From: Nematopogon swammerdamellus
Lineage: Eukaryota; Arthropoda; Insecta; Lepidoptera; Adelidae
Assembly: GCA_946902875.1 (NCBI GenBank)
Contig: OX336336.1
Location: forward strand, 2,388,545-2,452,544
DNA: 64,000 nt
Direction of reading: 5' to 3'
A model generated the notes under the pieces. It was not told the origin of the DNA. It made no database searches and saw nothing but the letters and a program-made list of their open reading frames with translations. Numbering within the stretch: position 1 is the first letter of the stretch; each line of letters starts with the position of its first letter. Positions 60,741-64,000 of the stretch are shown here, piece after piece. Made by a program: the position numbers and the translations under genes.

Positions 60741-60969
60741 TAACTCTTGACTAGGTACGATTAGTACTTCAATTTTATTAACCCATTGACAACTTGATAC
60801 TTCAAGTATCTTAATATTCATATATATTTTTTATTTTATTTTTGACAATCAAATTATACTACATTGTAGTAAGTATGTTTAATATATGTACTAACATAAT
60901 TATGTTGATACAAATTACGCATCAAAGTTTGACAAAGGCCCTTTACACCTGATTCACTTAATTAATAAG

Positions 60970-61215
60970 TCTTTGTAGTCAGAACTCTCAGCAAAATTGT
61001 TAATCTTGCTCTCAAGCTGTGTTTTCGATAGACCATGGGCGGTGTTATTATGTGGCTAGTCACTAAATAATTGTAAAAATATACAATGTATAAAAAAATA
61101 CCCCGCGAAGTTTCTTGACGGTTCTTCTTCATGGGTGTAATCGAACCGGATAGAACAAATTGTGACAAGTTCGAGCGCAGTCAAACTGCCATATGAATGA
61201 TCAATAAACAATACA
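60970..61215 (+). mobile_element. Dispersed element, homologue of the satellite-adjacent element
   Basis: It matches 19385-19628 over about 245 bp and ends CAATAAACAAT, without satellite DNA after it. Confidence 0.75.
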
Positions 61216-61286
61216 ATACCATTGATCTCCAGCTATCCCAGCCAGCCTATGTCCTCCATGAACTCAAGAAGACGACCAGGGAAGTC

Positions 61287-61662
61287 AGCCTCGGTAGCTC
61301 AGTGGTGCGGTTCGTTGACAGTTATTAAGCAACCCTGGGCGCGGTCAGTACTTGAATGGGTGACCGCTCGACCGTTGGAGACTGACCGTGATTCCCATTC
61401 CACATTAAACAGTAGGTCCCTTCCCTTCTTACCTTACTAGGTGGTAGGGTTTATCCTGGCCGGGTTGGTATCACCCCACTAGACGAAACGTCTGTCGAAA
61501 CAGAGAGGTAAATAGTTCGTGTAGTTGTTCCGTCCAGTTCAGTGTAGCCGACATGAAATGTAGGGAAGCACTGACATGGCACCTAGTTCACGCGGTGTTA
61601 TGGGCTGACATCACGGATGTTGTAGGTGATGTAGCCAACCGTGTCAGTCTCCATAAAAAAAG
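61287..61662 (+). mobile_element. SINE family B, full length
   Basis: The head GCCTCGGTAGCTCAGTGGTG, 5S-like GGGCGCGGTCAGTACTTGAA, core CTTACTAGGTGGTAGGG and tail CGTGTCAGTCTCCATAAAAA are in order. Confidence 0.9.
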
Positions 61663-61827
61663 GGCGACTGCAGACATCCGCAGCAACAACGGAAGATGGA
61701 GAATTGAGTTACATCTCTCTTCGTTGGTTAGGCACAATTGGCAGCCTCATACAGAATTAGGATCGGTTAGAGAGTGGGAGGTCGAGTAGGTACGAGTTCA
61801 TCACTTGTCTGGACATTTAAAAAAAAC

Positions 61828-62118
61828 GGTCAAGTGCAAGTCGAACTCGCGCACCAAGGGTTCCTTATCGCCATGTCATGGTTAGCGCCACTCGCGCCAT
61901 CTATGGCGTGTTATGAAATGCTTGCTTCATAATCTATTCGGTAGATGGCGCGCGCGAATACACTTTTTGGTTTCTTCTATGGGAACCCCCGTGAATTTTT
62001 TACTTTTTCTTATTTTTCTTATTTGTTGTTATATCGGCCATAATAACACATATTCTGTGAAAATTTCAACAGGCTACCTATTACGGTTCAAGAGATACAG
62101 CCCTCGAACAGACGGACG

Positions 62119-62149
<31 letters not shown>

Positions 62150-62172
62150 AGATGGCGTAGGCTTAGTAATAC
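61828..62172 (+). mobile_element. Family A element, near complete
   Basis: GTGCAAGTCGAACTCGCGCA, ATAACACATATTCTGTGAAA, then a GACA/GACG run and GGCGTAGGCTTAGTAAT. It is cut at its 3' end by a LINE piece. Its end TACGGAACCCTAAAAAA reappears at 62578-62596. Confidence 0.85.
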
Positions 62173-62174
62173 TA

Positions 62175-62560
62175 GTACTATCACGGACGCTGCTCTGTGG
62201 AACTAGCATCCCTTATTCCTTGCCACCCGTCCTACCTCCGCATGACTCGTCGCAGAGAGACTCAGCACCCTTTTGTTGTTGACATTGGGCTTTTGAGAAC
62301 CCATCGGTTCTCTAAATCGTTTCTTTGTCGCACCGCTAGAGTGTGGAACGTTCTTCCGGCGAGTGTATTTCCTGAATCCTTTAACCTGGGTGTCTTCAAG
62401 CGTTGTATTAACGGGCTAGACAGCCTAGCAATAATCCGCAAATCTGCTGGCATGGCACCTAACTGAGCGTGGTTTCGCGAGGAGAGGTGATTTTGGCTCT
62501 GTCGACTGCACCATTGGTTTCTCGGCACAGCCCATGCTGGTTTACATAAAAAAAAAATTA
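62175..62560 (+). mobile_element. LINE 3' end inserted in family A
   Basis: The plus strand encodes LLRTHRFSKSFLCRTARVWN, VLPASVFPESFNLGVF and KRCINGL before a stop at 62463. The 3' UTR contains GAGGTGATTTTGGCTCTGTC and ends GGTTTACATAAAAAAAAA, similar to the SINE C tail. Confidence 0.82.
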
Positions 62561-62599
62561 TAATAGGGTCCCGTACCGGATACGGAACCCTAAAAAAAC

Positions 62600-63479
62600 T
62601 GCCTCAGTCTGTCCGGCAATCGTAGTTTCAAACCAACCCAGCGTGCTTACAAATTAATGGTACATTTACTTATGTACATTAGTGGATTCGTCACTAGGTG
62701 CTTATCTAGGCCTTGTCGCAATAGCAATTTATGGTGTAAACTTAAACGACACAGTTACAAATCAACAAAAAAAATAAACATCCATGAGTGGCAGGTGAGT
62801 TGTTAAAAAAACAAAGTTGATGAAACACTTGTATTTTTGAAAATTGTATTTTATACAATCTTTACGACGTATTTAAAGTAAAACTCAAATAAGTGTGTGG
62901 AAACATTCTTATTATCATTTATCATTCTTCGATTTTCCGGTAAGTACATCCTATATGGCACGTTCCTTCCACCGAGTCGAGAATGCATTCGGTACTTATC
63001 AGTTTACTACACAAAAAATAAAATATTAAAAACTTACTCTAAAATAAAATATTTAAAATATAAAAAAACTCTTCTCCGGCGCTGCGGCAAGTGCAACCCC
63101 TCCGTTCTTGCGTAACAAAGCGCAGGCACCCGGTGTGAGCCGGAGCGGCTGAGGCTGGTCGCCGAAGCTGCGGAGGCGAGTATTACAGCGGACGGGGGCT
63201 GCACTCCCTCCGCGCCTCCGACTTATAAAAAACACTCTAGGGAATAGCCATACTAACAGGTTATGTCGGGGCGGTGAATTTTGTACTACATTTTAAATTT
63301 CATTAATATTTGGACATCTTTAAAAAAACATTTCTCCAAAAGTATAAGCCTCTGGCAAAAAATTCTTTTTGCTAATAATTCCTTAGACCCTCATCTACCA
63401 TTCCCAGCTACCAGCAATCTTCTACTAAACCCGCCTCTTTCTACAGCGCAACCCTATCTTGTGCAATACTTTTTTTTTT
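62600..63479. other. Unassigned; GC-rich patch at 63065-63230
   Basis: The GC-rich patch contains GGAGCGGCTGAGGCTGGTCG. No gene is supported and no repeat was recognised elsewhere. Confidence 0.3.
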
Positions 63480-63625
63480 TACTTTTTTTTTATGGAAACT
63501 GACACGGTTGTTGGCTACATACTTTGGTAAACGCTGTGTTGTGCTGTAATTTACCAGCTCGCAGCACAACACCGATTACGCTGCGCTGCTTACCCCGATT
63601 GTCGGGATACAGCATGTGGTATGTA
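63480..63625. mobile_element. SINE B start and reversed family D piece
   Basis: TATGGAAACTGACACGGTTG, then GCACAACACCGATTACGCTG and CCCCGATTGTCGGGATACAG. Confidence 0.75.
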
Positions 63626-64000
63626 TAGGTATATATCCTCAGTTAAAAAATACATATAATTAGGCTTAACCATAATTATGAAGAGCCAAACCGGGACGTT
63701 GAATAGCAAGAGGCAAATTTTGGATGAATAAAAATTACGAAGAACAAAGCCAAAGACGCATTAATATTAATGATGTTAACTAAAAAAAAGAGACATACAG
63801 TACGCTTAGATATACAGTATACTTAAGTGGCTAAAAAAGAACAACAAAAATTCGCCCAGTTTTATTATTCGCCCACGCTTACTTTGTATTTTTCACTGGA
63901 ATGCACTTGTTTTAGAATTTTTTTGTCATTCTTACTTTTGTCATAAAACTCAGTGCATGACATGTTATTAAAGTTCATTTTACACATCAGTAAGGCTTTC
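63626..64000. other. AT-rich DNA, nothing seen
   Basis: No exon or repeat was recognised. Confidence 0.35.

Overview
The window looks like a stretch of insect nuclear DNA, very probably from a moth or butterfly (Lepidoptera). The evidence is short GC-rich exons scattered through AT-rich DNA, a dense population of SINEs, MITEs and LINE 3' ends of lepidopteran style, and one recognisable gene. No prokaryotic signals, operons or CRISPR arrays are visible. The species cannot be named from the sequence.

Gene content. One real gene is supported: the 5' coding part of crumbs (crb), on the minus strand, read from about 29.1 kb leftwards to 2.6 kb and leaving the window at the left edge. Sixteen exons (2310 nt in total, or 2190 nt if only one of two duplicate exons is used) were placed by hand. 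Every junction keeps the reading frame. The order is: signal-peptide core and start of an N-terminal laminin-G-like domain (28920-29087), rest of that domain (18921-19144, 17652-17841), then about 13 EGF-like repeats in exons at 17.3, 15.9, 15.2, 15.0, 13.8, 11.8, 10.9, 9.6, 8.9, 7.3, 4.5, 3.4 and 2.7 kb. The remaining EGF and laminin-G domains, the membrane span and the short cytoplasmic tail must lie left of position 1. The first coding exon lies to the right of 29.1 kb; a weak candidate is at 45093-45168.

Layout. From 1 to 19.4 kb crb exons alternate with TE-filled introns. 19.6-24.9 kb is a 182-bp satellite array of about 28.8 copies lying inside the long crb intron. 24.9-28.9 kb is SINE and MITE debris. 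From 29.1 to 64 kb no gene could be supported: it is nested SINEs, LINE 3' fragments, hairpin elements, a PIF/Harbinger deletion derivative (36084-38150) and two CpG-rich blocks that might be promoters.

Most interesting points. (1) A crb EGF exon is tandemly duplicated with only a 42-nt spacer, arranged so that a normal EGF fold needs one copy or the other. (2) A 21-copy, 38-bp minisatellite upstream of another crb exon consists of copies of that exon's own 3' splice site. (3) A SINE family has a head in which tRNA boxes A and B flank a piece of 5S rRNA; it shares its central core with a second SINE family, whose tail in turn matches a LINE 3' end. (4) A minisatellite has grown inside a LINE cysteine motif. 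(5) A cluster of Grainyhead-type AACCGGTT palindromes sits in a transposon derivative on the 5' side of crb.
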